NCBI GenBank assembly: GCA_964498065.1
Contig: CAZCFZ010000018.1
Location: 1 to 64,000 of the forward strand
Direction of reading: 5' to 3'
DNA: 64,000 nucleotides
From: FEN-1297 sp964498065
GTDB taxonomy: Bacteria; Bacteroidota; Ignavibacteria; Ignavibacteriales; Ignavibacteriaceae
In this document: in pieces, positions 1 to 7,918 of the stretch
How positions within the stretch are numbered: the first letter of the stretch is position 1
How the letters are laid out: every line of letters starts with the position of its first letter
Notes under the pieces: generated by a model
What the model was told of the DNA's origin: nothing
What the model saw: the letters and a program-made list of their open reading frames with translations, nothing else
Databases searched by the model: none
Made by a program: the position numbers and the translations under genes

Positions 1-1324
1 CAATATTTACTTCTTCAGGATAAAAATTATCCTTATTATATCTTCTATAATAATTATAAAGTTCTTGATTGCTGATCTTTGCCGAATCAAGAAACTTATT
101 TTTTAAAATTTGTGCAAGATAATTCTCTCTCCATTCATGTAAATCTCTTTGAACGGAAGGAAGGTATTGAAGGCCTTCTTTTATGCCTTCACGCGCTAAA
201 AGTTCGTGTTCTATATTGGCTCTGGTTTCTATATTTAACAAACGCATGATTGAAAGCGTATCGGTTTTTACCGAGCTGAAATCTTCCCATGCCAAATCTT
301 CAATAAATCCTTTTAACGATTTGGGATTGTTTTCAAACTTAATATAGCTCATCTTTAATGAATCCGGTCCAAATTCTTTTTCTATATGTTCAACATCTTT
401 AACGTCTAAATAAACCGGGTCACCCTCTTTAATTCTAAAATCTTTTTTCTTCACCGTAAAAATTTCAGAAATTTTCCGGGCTAAACTCCTAAACAGGTGC
501 GCATCTGCTTCAACTTTTCTGCTGCCGAAAAATTTATCGAAATACTTTTTATAAAGTATTTCCTCTTTCCTTGCTTCTATTGTAGCCTTAACCGTTTTTA
601 CAGCATCTTCATGACTTCCCGTCATTACCTGTCCGATTCTATTCACAAGCTTAAAAATATACCAGCCTTCTTCAGAATATACCGGCTCGGTAAATTGTCC
701 GATTTTTAATGCATAAAGCGAATCTTCAACTATAACATCCATTTGACCGAATCCGATTTCTCTCGGCTTTGCTTGTTCGGCTGCTTCCGGTCTGGTTGCC
801 AACAACGAATCGAAGGACACACCCATCTTTAATAAATTATACAATTTTTTAATTTCATCTAATTTTTTTGCAAATATATATCTTACCTCGAGTTTGGTAT
901 TATAACGCATGTATCCTTGAAGCAATTCTTTGTCGGAAATTTTTACTTTATCTTTAATCTCCCTTCTATAAAGCGCATCCCTTACGAACATATCTTCTAA
1001 CTTTGAAGAAACATATTTCATTACCGAAAGAGTATCATATCCCAGATCTTTTGCTTGAAGCGCCCATAATTTTTCCGAAATAAGAGAATATAGAAATTCC
1101 AATTTAAGTGATTGGGTCATTCGCTTAATCTGTTTCCGAAAAAGCGGTGTAAATTCATATCTTTGTAAAAATTCTTCACCCGTTATTTTGTCATCACCCA
1201 CAGTTGCAACAATTTTATTTTTTAGATTATCAAATTTTTCCTTGGTAAGATCTTGCGGAAATATTTTAATATTAGATATGATAATTAAAAGCGAAAATAG
1301 AATAGGCAGGGAGTATTTCTTCAT
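1..1324 (-). CDS. SurA/PpiC-type periplasmic peptidyl-prolyl isomerase, 3' end outside window
   Basis: An open frame starts at the ATG at 1322-1324 and runs to the left edge without a stop, giving at least 441 residues. A hydrophobic signal sequence covers about residues 1-24 (MKKYSLPILFSLLIII, then FPQD). A SurA-like N-terminal helical region follows (about 30-130). A parvulin (PpiC) domain covers about 145-232, with EVRYIFAKK and ending EEGWYIFKLVNRI. Near the edge the phrase KISNQELYNYY echoes KISDKELLQGY, which precedes the first parvulin domain, so a second one probably begins there. SurA-type proteins chaperone outer-membrane proteins in the periplasm. That role fits the neighbouring TonB-receptor/PorV operon, but the gene is separated from it by a strong terminator and is probably transcribed independently. 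The family is clear; the exact function is inferred. Confidence 0.85.
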   Translation of the reverse strand, partial: MKKYSLPILFSLLIIISNIKIFPQDLTKEKFDNLKNKIVATVGDDKITGEEFLQRYEFTPLFRKQIKRMTQSLKLEFLYSLISEKLWALQAKDLGYDTLSVMKYVSSKLEDMFVRDALYRREIKDKVKISDKELLQGYMRYNTKLEVRYIFAKKLDEIKKLYNLLKMGVSFDSLLATRPEAAEQAKPREIGFGQMDVIVEDSLYALKIGQFTEPVYSEEGWYIFKLVNRIGQVMTGSHEDAVKTVKATIEARKEEILYKKYFDKFFGSRKVEADAHLFRSLARKISEIFTVKKKDFRIKEGDPVYLDVKDVEHIEKEFGPDSLKMSYIKFENNPKSLKGFIEDLAWEDFSSVKTDTLSIMRLLNIETRANIEHELLAREGIKEGLQYLPSVQRDLHEWRENYLAQILKNKFLDSAKISNQELYNYYRRYNKDNFYPEEVNI

Positions 1325-1510
1325 TTTATTAGAATATTTTTAAAAATTTATGGTTACTATTAAATAAACTTCCCAAATTTATTTCATTAAAAAAAGTGAA
1401 AAATTTTGATTTATAAAATCATTATATTAAGAATAAACCGGTTAAAAATAATTATGAAGATAAAATCTCTTAAATATATAAAAGTTTATATCCAATTAAA
1501 TATTGTTTTT

Positions 1511-1550
1511 AGAAAAAATCCGGTTGATTGTTATTCACAATCAACCGGAT
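1511..1550 (-). terminator. Rho-independent terminator of the surface-protein operon
   Basis: A perfect 13-bp stem (1518-1530 with 1538-1550, arm ATCCGGTTGATTG on the minus-strand RNA) with a 7-base loop is followed on the minus strand by a run of T residues (1517 downwards). It lies about 30 bases past the stop codon of the gene ending at 1580 and closes the four-gene operon. Confidence 0.9.
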
Positions 1551-1579
1551 GTAAATGCTAAGGAACGTCTAACCCAAAA

Positions 1580-3148
1580 TTACTTCAACAGCATCATTTT
1601 TTTAACTGCAGAGAAATTTCCTGTCCTTAGTGAATAGAAGTATACTCCGGAAGAAAGTCTGCTTGCGTCAAATGTAACTTTATAGTTGCCGGCGGTTTGT
1701 TCATGATTAACAAGAGTGGCAACTTCCTGTCCTAAGATGTTGTAAATTTTTAACGTTACCATCTGAGATTTTGGTATACTATAATTAATTATAGTCGATG
1801 GATTAAAGGGATTAGGATAATTCTGTGATAAATTAAATTTATCCGGAATATTGCTATTTTCCTTTTTAACGTCAGTGAATGCACTTACCGAATCTTGAAC
1901 ACCAAAAATATTATTTAATACAATAGGAGCACCGGCAGCAATATTAAAGAAATGATTTTTACCGGTTGTCATTTCATTATCTAGAGGAGTTGATCCGCCA
2001 TTGACTGTATCGACACCTGGATAATCACAGCCGAATTTATATTCCGTATACCCGGAAGGTGTGCCGGCCGGAAGTACCATTTTTATTGACCAGATATGAT
2101 CTCCCGCAACATTATCACCATCCTTTCCATCATCATTAAGTACCCACATTGTTTTCGGAAAACCAACTGTGCTGTCTGCAGTATCTGCAGCTACCCAGTT
2201 ACCTCCCCAAAGACCAAAAACAGCTATTGAACCTTTAAGCCCGACAAAATTAATTGTCGATGGGTCAATTGTTTTACCTGTATGGAAATCCTTTGCATTC
2301 CTCATATCAACATGGAAAGTAACGGTTACCGGTGAAGTTATTCCTGGTTGAAGAATAGTAAGGCTTGGGGAAATCGGACCAACAGTATCAACAGTATCTG
2401 TAGTAAAGTGGAGCCATCTGTTCCCAGCATAATTTTCATATCCGCCGCCGTTACCGAATACGGAATCAGGAAATGCCTTAAATTTCCATGCGGTTGAATC
2501 TCCTTCCGGTGCCGTAAAGGTTACTGTTGTAGTATACAAACCAATTGTGAACGGATCTTCTTTCATTACTACATCGCCGCCAATATTTGAAAACATATAA
2601 CCGCCCCAGGCGCCTAATCCCATCACCTGTATAGAATCTTTTGATGGATCAAATTTTCCTGGTTCTGTTCCAATATATTGACTAATATCGGCAATGAAGG
2701 TTACGGTGTAAAGATGTTTAGGAGCAACATTATAAACACTATCTCTATTGTACCAGTAGACCGGAAGAGTAGTATCATTAGAACCTAATGTAAAGGTTCT
2801 ATTAGGATCGTTTTCCCATCCCCCGTCGTCCATTACAAATTTGAAAAGATATGATTTTCCAATTGATGAATCCTGAAATGTTGCTGTAACAGAATAAATA
2901 CTATCGTTAGCACCTTTGGTCATTTTAAAATAATAACCGCCCCAATTTTGATTAGCACCATAATGAGCAGTATCGCCCGCATCCACCTGGAAATTGCCTC
3001 TAACGGTAACAGAATCAGTACCGATTTTAAAAGCACCATTATAAGCCGCGACAGCCATATTTACCCTAAATGTTACTTTTACAGTTTGTGCATACGTCAT
3101 AAATCCTGCTAGTAAAAGCACAAGAGTAGTAAATAACAATTTTTTCAT
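1580..3148 (-). CDS. Secreted protein with three starch-binding-like repeats and T9SS type A sorting domain
   Basis: This is a 522-residue secreted protein with a signal peptide ending near TYAQ (residue 21). Three related beta-sandwich repeats cover about 22-135, 145-265 and 272-415. Each opens with a VTF-x-V/A-D/N-M-like strand and contains WGGY or WGGNW. The first also has WENDPNRTF, which resembles the WE-x-DPNR motif of CBM20 starch-binding domains. The last 80 or so residues are a typical T9SS sorting domain (SQNYPNPFNPSTIINYS, then SSGVYFYSL and a C-terminal KKMMLLK). It is the last gene of the operon, 41 bases after the PorV-like gene, and the upstream sequence AAGAGG may act as its ribosome site. 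Carbohydrate binding at the cell surface is inferred from motif resemblance only. Confidence 0.8.
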   Translation of the reverse strand: MKKLLFTTLVLLLAGFMTYAQTVKVTFRVNMAVAAYNGAFKIGTDSVTVRGNFQVDAGDTAHYGANQNWGGYYFKMTKGANDSIYSVTATFQDSSIGKSYLFKFVMDDGGWENDPNRTFTLGSNDTTLPVYWYNRDSVYNVAPKHLYTVTFIADISQYIGTEPGKFDPSKDSIQVMGLGAWGGYMFSNIGGDVVMKEDPFTIGLYTTTVTFTAPEGDSTAWKFKAFPDSVFGNGGGYENYAGNRWLHFTTDTVDTVGPISPSLTILQPGITSPVTVTFHVDMRNAKDFHTGKTIDPSTINFVGLKGSIAVFGLWGGNWVAADTADSTVGFPKTMWVLNDDGKDGDNVAGDHIWSIKMVLPAGTPSGYTEYKFGCDYPGVDTVNGGSTPLDNEMTTGKNHFFNIAAGAPIVLNNIFGVQDSVSAFTDVKKENSNIPDKFNLSQNYPNPFNPSTIINYSIPKSQMVTLKIYNILGQEVATLVNHEQTAGNYKVTFDASRLSSGVYFYSLRTGNFSAVKKMMLLK

Positions 3149-3189
3149 TTTGAACCTCTTATTTATTTGATTAAATAAATGTTAATTAA

Positions 3190-4215
3190 TTATAACCCTA
3201 GTGAAACTGAAATTCTATTAATCGGATCGAAAACGCCAAAAGTAGTATAGCTGTAATCGATCTTCGCAAAGAAACCTCCGAAATCGTAATGTATACCTAC
3301 GCCTGCGGATAAACCTCCTTTTTGTGATTCATTAATTATTTTTCCGCCGCCTCTGGATAATGAATAAAATCCCCCCCGAATTGAAAACAGGTCATTCCAA
3401 TTCAGCTCGGTACCGATATTTAAATAAGATGTTTGATTACTTGGAATAACTGCATCGGTAGCAACTGTCCATTTCCAGCTATTATTATTAATTATATCAT
3501 AACCCAATCCGACTGTGAATTGCAACGGCAGGGGCCACGAAGATGTGGATAAGTCCGAAGCTATATTCGGATTGTTGCCTGCATGTGCAGGATCAATATC
3601 AACAGGCTGTAATAAATCCTTGCCGGAAAGCTTCATTTCGGTACCAAAGTTTGAAATATCCATTCCAATATTTAAACCAGGCAATTCAGTATAAAATAGT
3701 AATCCCACATCTAATGCAAATGCCGAAGCCGATTCGTTCCATATTTTCTGGTTTATATATTTTATAGTACCGCCGATTGAAAAACGATCTGTTAAATTTC
3801 TAGCATAAGACACGGAAAACGCCAGGTCGGCAGCGCTCCAATTTTCACCCGTTCCGTCAGGCTGATCGGGTGTGGTAACTTCGGATGTTCCATAATCCAA
3901 TTGATTTATACTTAAAGCAACAGCATCGTCTTCATCAATTTGATAATTTAACCCAAACCAGTTAAGCTTTGTACCGGCTATCCATTGAGCAAAAGATGCG
4001 GCAAATTCAATTCTACCTATCCTTGAAAGCCCTCCGGGATTCCAGTATGCAGTTGTTACATCATTAGCTACGGCAGTAAAAGCGCCGCCCATACCGGCAG
4101 CACGCGGGCCGACCGGAATTGTAAGAAAGTCGGCAGCTGTCGTTCCAACCTTGGACTGCGAAAAAATCATTCCGCTAAATAATATTATTAAAATTAATAC
4201 TTTTGTTTTTATCAT
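3190..4215 (-). CDS. PorV/PorQ-family outer-membrane beta-barrel protein
   Basis: A 341-residue protein with a signal peptide (MIKTKVLILIILFSGMIFSQ). Its N-terminal signature TIPVGPRAAGMGGAF followed by AYWNPGGL is the hallmark of the PorV/PorQ (UPF0164-like) family of 14-stranded FadL-like barrels. PorV shuttles T9SS cargo from the translocon to the attachment machinery in Bacteroidota. This copy sits between two genes encoding probable T9SS substrates (32 bases after one, 41 before the other), so it may be a dedicated partner of those cargos rather than the housekeeping PorV. The family call is firm; the dedicated role is inferred. Confidence 0.85.
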   Translation of the reverse strand: MIKTKVLILIILFSGMIFSQSKVGTTAADFLTIPVGPRAAGMGGAFTAVANDVTTAYWNPGGLSRIGRIEFAASFAQWIAGTKLNWFGLNYQIDEDDAVALSINQLDYGTSEVTTPDQPDGTGENWSAADLAFSVSYARNLTDRFSIGGTIKYINQKIWNESASAFALDVGLLFYTELPGLNIGMDISNFGTEMKLSGKDLLQPVDIDPAHAGNNPNIASDLSTSSWPLPLQFTVGLGYDIINNNSWKWTVATDAVIPSNQTSYLNIGTELNWNDLFSIRGGFYSLSRGGGKIINESQKGGLSAGVGIHYDFGGFFAKIDYSYTTFGVFDPINRISVSLGL

Positions 4216-4247
4216 TGTTTAAAGCTCCGTAATATTCACGTCTGCCG

Positions 4248-7200
4248 TTATTTTATTATTGCTATTTTTCCGATTTTTTTGTCACCGGTATTATCAACTT
4301 GTACAACATAAAAATAAACACCGTAAGCTACTTCCAAATTTTCGCTTGTTCTTAAATCCCATTGAACCGTTCCGTTATTTAAATTTCCAGAGTGCTCTAA
4401 AGTCCTTACTTCATCACCGGCTGAAGTATAAATGCAGATTGTACAATTAGGCGGAAGATGCGTAAAGTATACAACTCTTTCACCTCTTCCTCTTATTCCG
4501 GAAGGCAGAGGCTGTTCATAAACATTTGTAACGACATATGGATTTGGTACAACCTTTATTTTATTTAACTGCTGCTTTATTGTCAACTGGTTAACCGATG
4601 CACCCACTGTTGTATAAGTAAATCTGTCGTTTGCAGTAAGAGGTTTGGTAAAAGATAACTTTAACGTATCACCACCTTTATTGACATATGATGAATCATT
4701 TCCCAGAAAAACCATCCGCCATGACAATACATTACCCGATGAATCTGATAGAAATACAATATCATTTGCAGAAAGAGTATCCAATTTTTTAGTTCCTGCT
4801 TCTGTCATTGCATATTGCACCTGAACCGGATGACTTAAATCCGTAACATCATATACTTTGAAATTAGTTTTCTTTACAGGAAGATTAACCCCATTATCCT
4901 TAAATACCGATAAATTATTTGAGGTCTGGTCATATGAATTTGAAAATACAAAATCATAGTCTTTAGGAAATCTAATACCATGTAAATTTTTACTTGGAAG
5001 TGAGAATTGTGTAGCAATATATTCCAAATTATTATTACTATTGTTAATCCACCCAGATCTGGCAGAATCTATTACTATACTCCCAGCAGTTTGATAAGTA
5101 GTATCAATTGAAAGCCTAATCCCATTTGCTATTATGCCGTTAGTTGGTAAAAGTTTTGCATCTTTCAAAATATAATTGCCGCTTCCCGTATTCTGGATGT
5201 TATAAGAATAAGCTATGTGAACACCGCTGGTTAAAGAATCGTTAAAAGTAACATTGTACGTTGAATCTCCAATTAAAGTTGGATTTACTACTTCGTAATA
5301 TGGAGTTGCTTCAGAATTCCCCGACGTTCGAGTAAGTTGGACGCCGGATTTGGGAGGAACATATCCAAGTACAGGAGCATTTGGTACAACCGCTGCAGTA
5401 TTAATATCGGTAGTTATATTACCGTTGGCATCTTTTGAAATATAATGTGTATTTTCTGTCGGGAATATATCAAGCGAAGACTCACCCCTTGTATATGCCA
5501 CTACAGCATAATAATATGTCCTTCCATTTGTTAGATTTTTATCCACATACGAATTTTTGATGCCAGAATCATCGCCAAGGAAATACGGTGCTCCGTTTGT
5601 AAGCTGATAAAGCGTTGGAGATGAGTTAAAGTAACCTGTAATCCCATCAACCAAATCACATTGGAAAATAGGTTCATAAAATACTTTTTGCCCTCTACCG
5701 TCGGAAATTTGAAGTGCATCGGAAAAGTCAGGATCTGTGCCTCTGTATATTTTATAACCTTCAAATTCAACTTTTTTGGTAGTCTTGTCAATTGTATGTT
5801 CGGCCACTCTATCCCAGTAAAGGGTAACCTGCTTATCTCCCGGCACAGCAGTTAATGTCGGTTTATCGGGAGGCTGCGGGAAGTTGTAATTAGCAGTATA
5901 AATAGTTTGAGCAATTTTTTTAGTTTTTATGGTTTCAAAAAGATTATCACCGAATAAAAGAGCAAGTGAAAATCTTTCAGTACTTCCTGCAAGAAGAGGG
6001 AAATAACCCGAAGCAACTATAAAGTCGCCGTCTTCTCCTTTAGTTGCAGTATTATTTACAACAGAAGCAGGCACATCAAAATAACCGGGATGCATCCTTC
6101 GCCACATATCAACTTCATTGCTCATAGTTATTGCGCCAGCAGGAACGAAATATTCAAAACTAGTTAGACCGATTTGATCAGATTCATCGACATCGGTTTT
6201 ATCAATATCCGGTTCACCCGGTTCGCCGGTATCTAGAAGCCCATATATATTCAATTTAGATGAATCAACCGGAAGCCCGGGAACAACTCCCGGTTTTTGA
6301 TATCCTGATGTAGGTTTACCATCACCTTCACCGAAATCTCCGGTTTGCGGTTTCCCATCCAACCCGACATCATCAGTTATTTGACTCCAGTTATGATTGT
6401 TATCAATACCATCGTTGCGAGCTTCGTCAATCATGGGATCATTTAGACCTGTACCATCAATATAATCTTTATGCTGGATCGGGTTTAGCGTATCTATTAA
6501 AACTACTCCTTGAGGAGATTTTTTAAACTGCCTGTAATCCAGAATATAATTTTCATCAATTATTCCGTTTAAATTATTGTCAATTCCATCATATGCATTC
6601 GGATTTACGGTTCCGTCTGCGCGTAAATTCCCTTCCTGAAGAGTTATACCGGGAGACAATTTAAATGGAACTCCCATTGAATATACGGTTACGGTAGAAT
6701 CGGGCATGATATATATTGATCTTTTATAAGTCTTCGGATCAATCAAAACTAATTTATCACCGGCATGAATAACTCTCGGATTAAAATCTTGAGCAGTAAA
6801 ATATGGAGCATTAATTGTAAACTTAGCATTATCTCCATCGTTATCAATTCCGTCATATTGATTACCCGGAGATTCCAAAAAAGCATAAGCCACATATCCT
6901 ACTGCAAACGGATTAGGCTGCCATTGGGGATTTGCTTCGGGACGGATATATTCATAACCTTTACCCGGTTCTATATCCCATGTATAAGTTATATTTTGTC
7001 TTACATCGAAAAATGATGCGTCATCATTATATTCATCCCCCATAATTCCAACATAAGTTCCTACCAAAGTTCCGAATACAACCTGATCATAATTAGTGGT
7101 ACCGTCATTCTTTATATTGTACAACCAAAAAATCACATTCTGTGCTAAGAAATTTGACCATTGTAAACCTCTGACAGAAACTTGTAAAGCTTCTCCTCTA

Positions 7201-7898
7201 CGCGTAGGATCTGTTGAGTCCGGCGTAAATCCATACCTTTGAAACATTGACTGATCTTCATTATCATCCATCCAGAAATAACTTTCCTGATCCGCATTAA
7301 ATTGAGCACGGCCAAAATATCCGTTCCAGTCGACTTTAGGAGTAATATATGTACCGTTAACAGCAACTGGTTTGCCGGTGTAAGTCCAATCCGGCTGATC
7401 AGGCCATTGATTCGGCCAGGTTTGCGGGAGATTGCTCATAGCAACACCGCCGATACTTTGATCAATTATAGGATTGTTGAATCCGGGAATCGGATCAAAA
7501 CCCCAAAATTGTCCACCGGATCCCGATCTTCCACCGCCGGGTCTTGAAACAGGGGTAATCTGAACATTTACTACAGTATCTATGTATCCAATAATATTTC
7601 CAAGCGAGTCTTTTTGGGGTATAGGAGGAAGCCTCAAACCGACAAGGGGACTGACATCACCCACATAGCCGTCTGCGTCATATTTCCATGCGCCTCTAGG
7701 ATAACCGGGCAAAGTTGAGGGCTGGGCAATGACGCCGTAATTGCCGAAAATAGTTCTTACCTGATTTCCTCTATGTACTCCAAACGTACGGTAAACATAG
7801 CTTCCTCTAGCCTTTACTTCCCTGCTCTGAGGAAATGAATTTGAAACAATAAATAGAGAAATAAAAAAAAGATAAATAAAGTATCTAAGTTTTGTCAT
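4248..7898 (-). CDS. Large surface protein with GIDNDGD-type repeats, FN3-like domain and C-terminal sorting-like domain
   Basis: A 1216-residue secreted protein with a signal peptide ending near NSFPQ. Acidic motifs YDGIDNDGDN, YDGIDNNLNG and NDGIDNNHNW resemble the calcium-binding D-x-D-x-D loops found in many secreted FCB-group proteins. A fibronectin-III-like segment lies at about residues 670-800 (PPDKPTLTAVPGDKQVTLYW then YKIYRGTD). The C-terminus (KVVPNPYVV, then IYTSAGDEVRTL and GVYFYVV) has the layout of a divergent T9SS sorting domain, lacking the YPNPFNP form seen in other cargos here. It follows the TonB receptor by 20 bases and precedes the PorV-like gene by 32. It may be a surface substrate-binding or structural partner of the receptor, in the place SusD would hold, but it shows no SusD similarity I can recognise. 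Confidence 0.75.
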   Translation of the reverse strand: MTKLRYFIYLFFISLFIVSNSFPQSREVKARGSYVYRTFGVHRGNQVRTIFGNYGVIAQPSTLPGYPRGAWKYDADGYVGDVSPLVGLRLPPIPQKDSLGNIIGYIDTVVNVQITPVSRPGGGRSGSGGQFWGFDPIPGFNNPIIDQSIGGVAMSNLPQTWPNQWPDQPDWTYTGKPVAVNGTYITPKVDWNGYFGRAQFNADQESYFWMDDNEDQSMFQRYGFTPDSTDPTRRGEALQVSVRGLQWSNFLAQNVIFWLYNIKNDGTTNYDQVVFGTLVGTYVGIMGDEYNDDASFFDVRQNITYTWDIEPGKGYEYIRPEANPQWQPNPFAVGYVAYAFLESPGNQYDGIDNDGDNAKFTINAPYFTAQDFNPRVIHAGDKLVLIDPKTYKRSIYIMPDSTVTVYSMGVPFKLSPGITLQEGNLRADGTVNPNAYDGIDNNLNGIIDENYILDYRQFKKSPQGVVLIDTLNPIQHKDYIDGTGLNDPMIDEARNDGIDNNHNWSQITDDVGLDGKPQTGDFGEGDGKPTSGYQKPGVVPGLPVDSSKLNIYGLLDTGEPGEPDIDKTDVDESDQIGLTSFEYFVPAGAITMSNEVDMWRRMHPGYFDVPASVVNNTATKGEDGDFIVASGYFPLLAGSTERFSLALLFGDNLFETIKTKKIAQTIYTANYNFPQPPDKPTLTAVPGDKQVTLYWDRVAEHTIDKTTKKVEFEGYKIYRGTDPDFSDALQISDGRGQKVFYEPIFQCDLVDGITGYFNSSPTLYQLTNGAPYFLGDDSGIKNSYVDKNLTNGRTYYYAVVAYTRGESSLDIFPTENTHYISKDANGNITTDINTAAVVPNAPVLGYVPPKSGVQLTRTSGNSEATPYYEVVNPTLIGDSTYNVTFNDSLTSGVHIAYSYNIQNTGSGNYILKDAKLLPTNGIIANGIRLSIDTTYQTAGSIVIDSARSGWINNSNNNLEYIATQFSLPSKNLHGIRFPKDYDFVFSNSYDQTSNNLSVFKDNGVNLPVKKTNFKVYDVTDLSHPVQVQYAMTEAGTKKLDTLSANDIVFLSDSSGNVLSWRMVFLGNDSSYVNKGGDTLKLSFTKPLTANDRFTYTTVGASVNQLTIKQQLNKIKVVPNPYVVTNVYEQPLPSGIRGRGERVVYFTHLPPNCTICIYTSAGDEVRTLEHSGNLNNGTVQWDLRTSENLEVAYGVYFYVVQVDNTGDKKIGKIAIIK

Positions 7899-7918
7899 AA
7901 TAATTCCACTAATTAAAC

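Noticed and set aside
497..709. 70-codon open frame opposite the partial PpiC gene
   Set aside because: The minus-strand frame is continuous and encodes a clear parvulin protein; this is its shadow.
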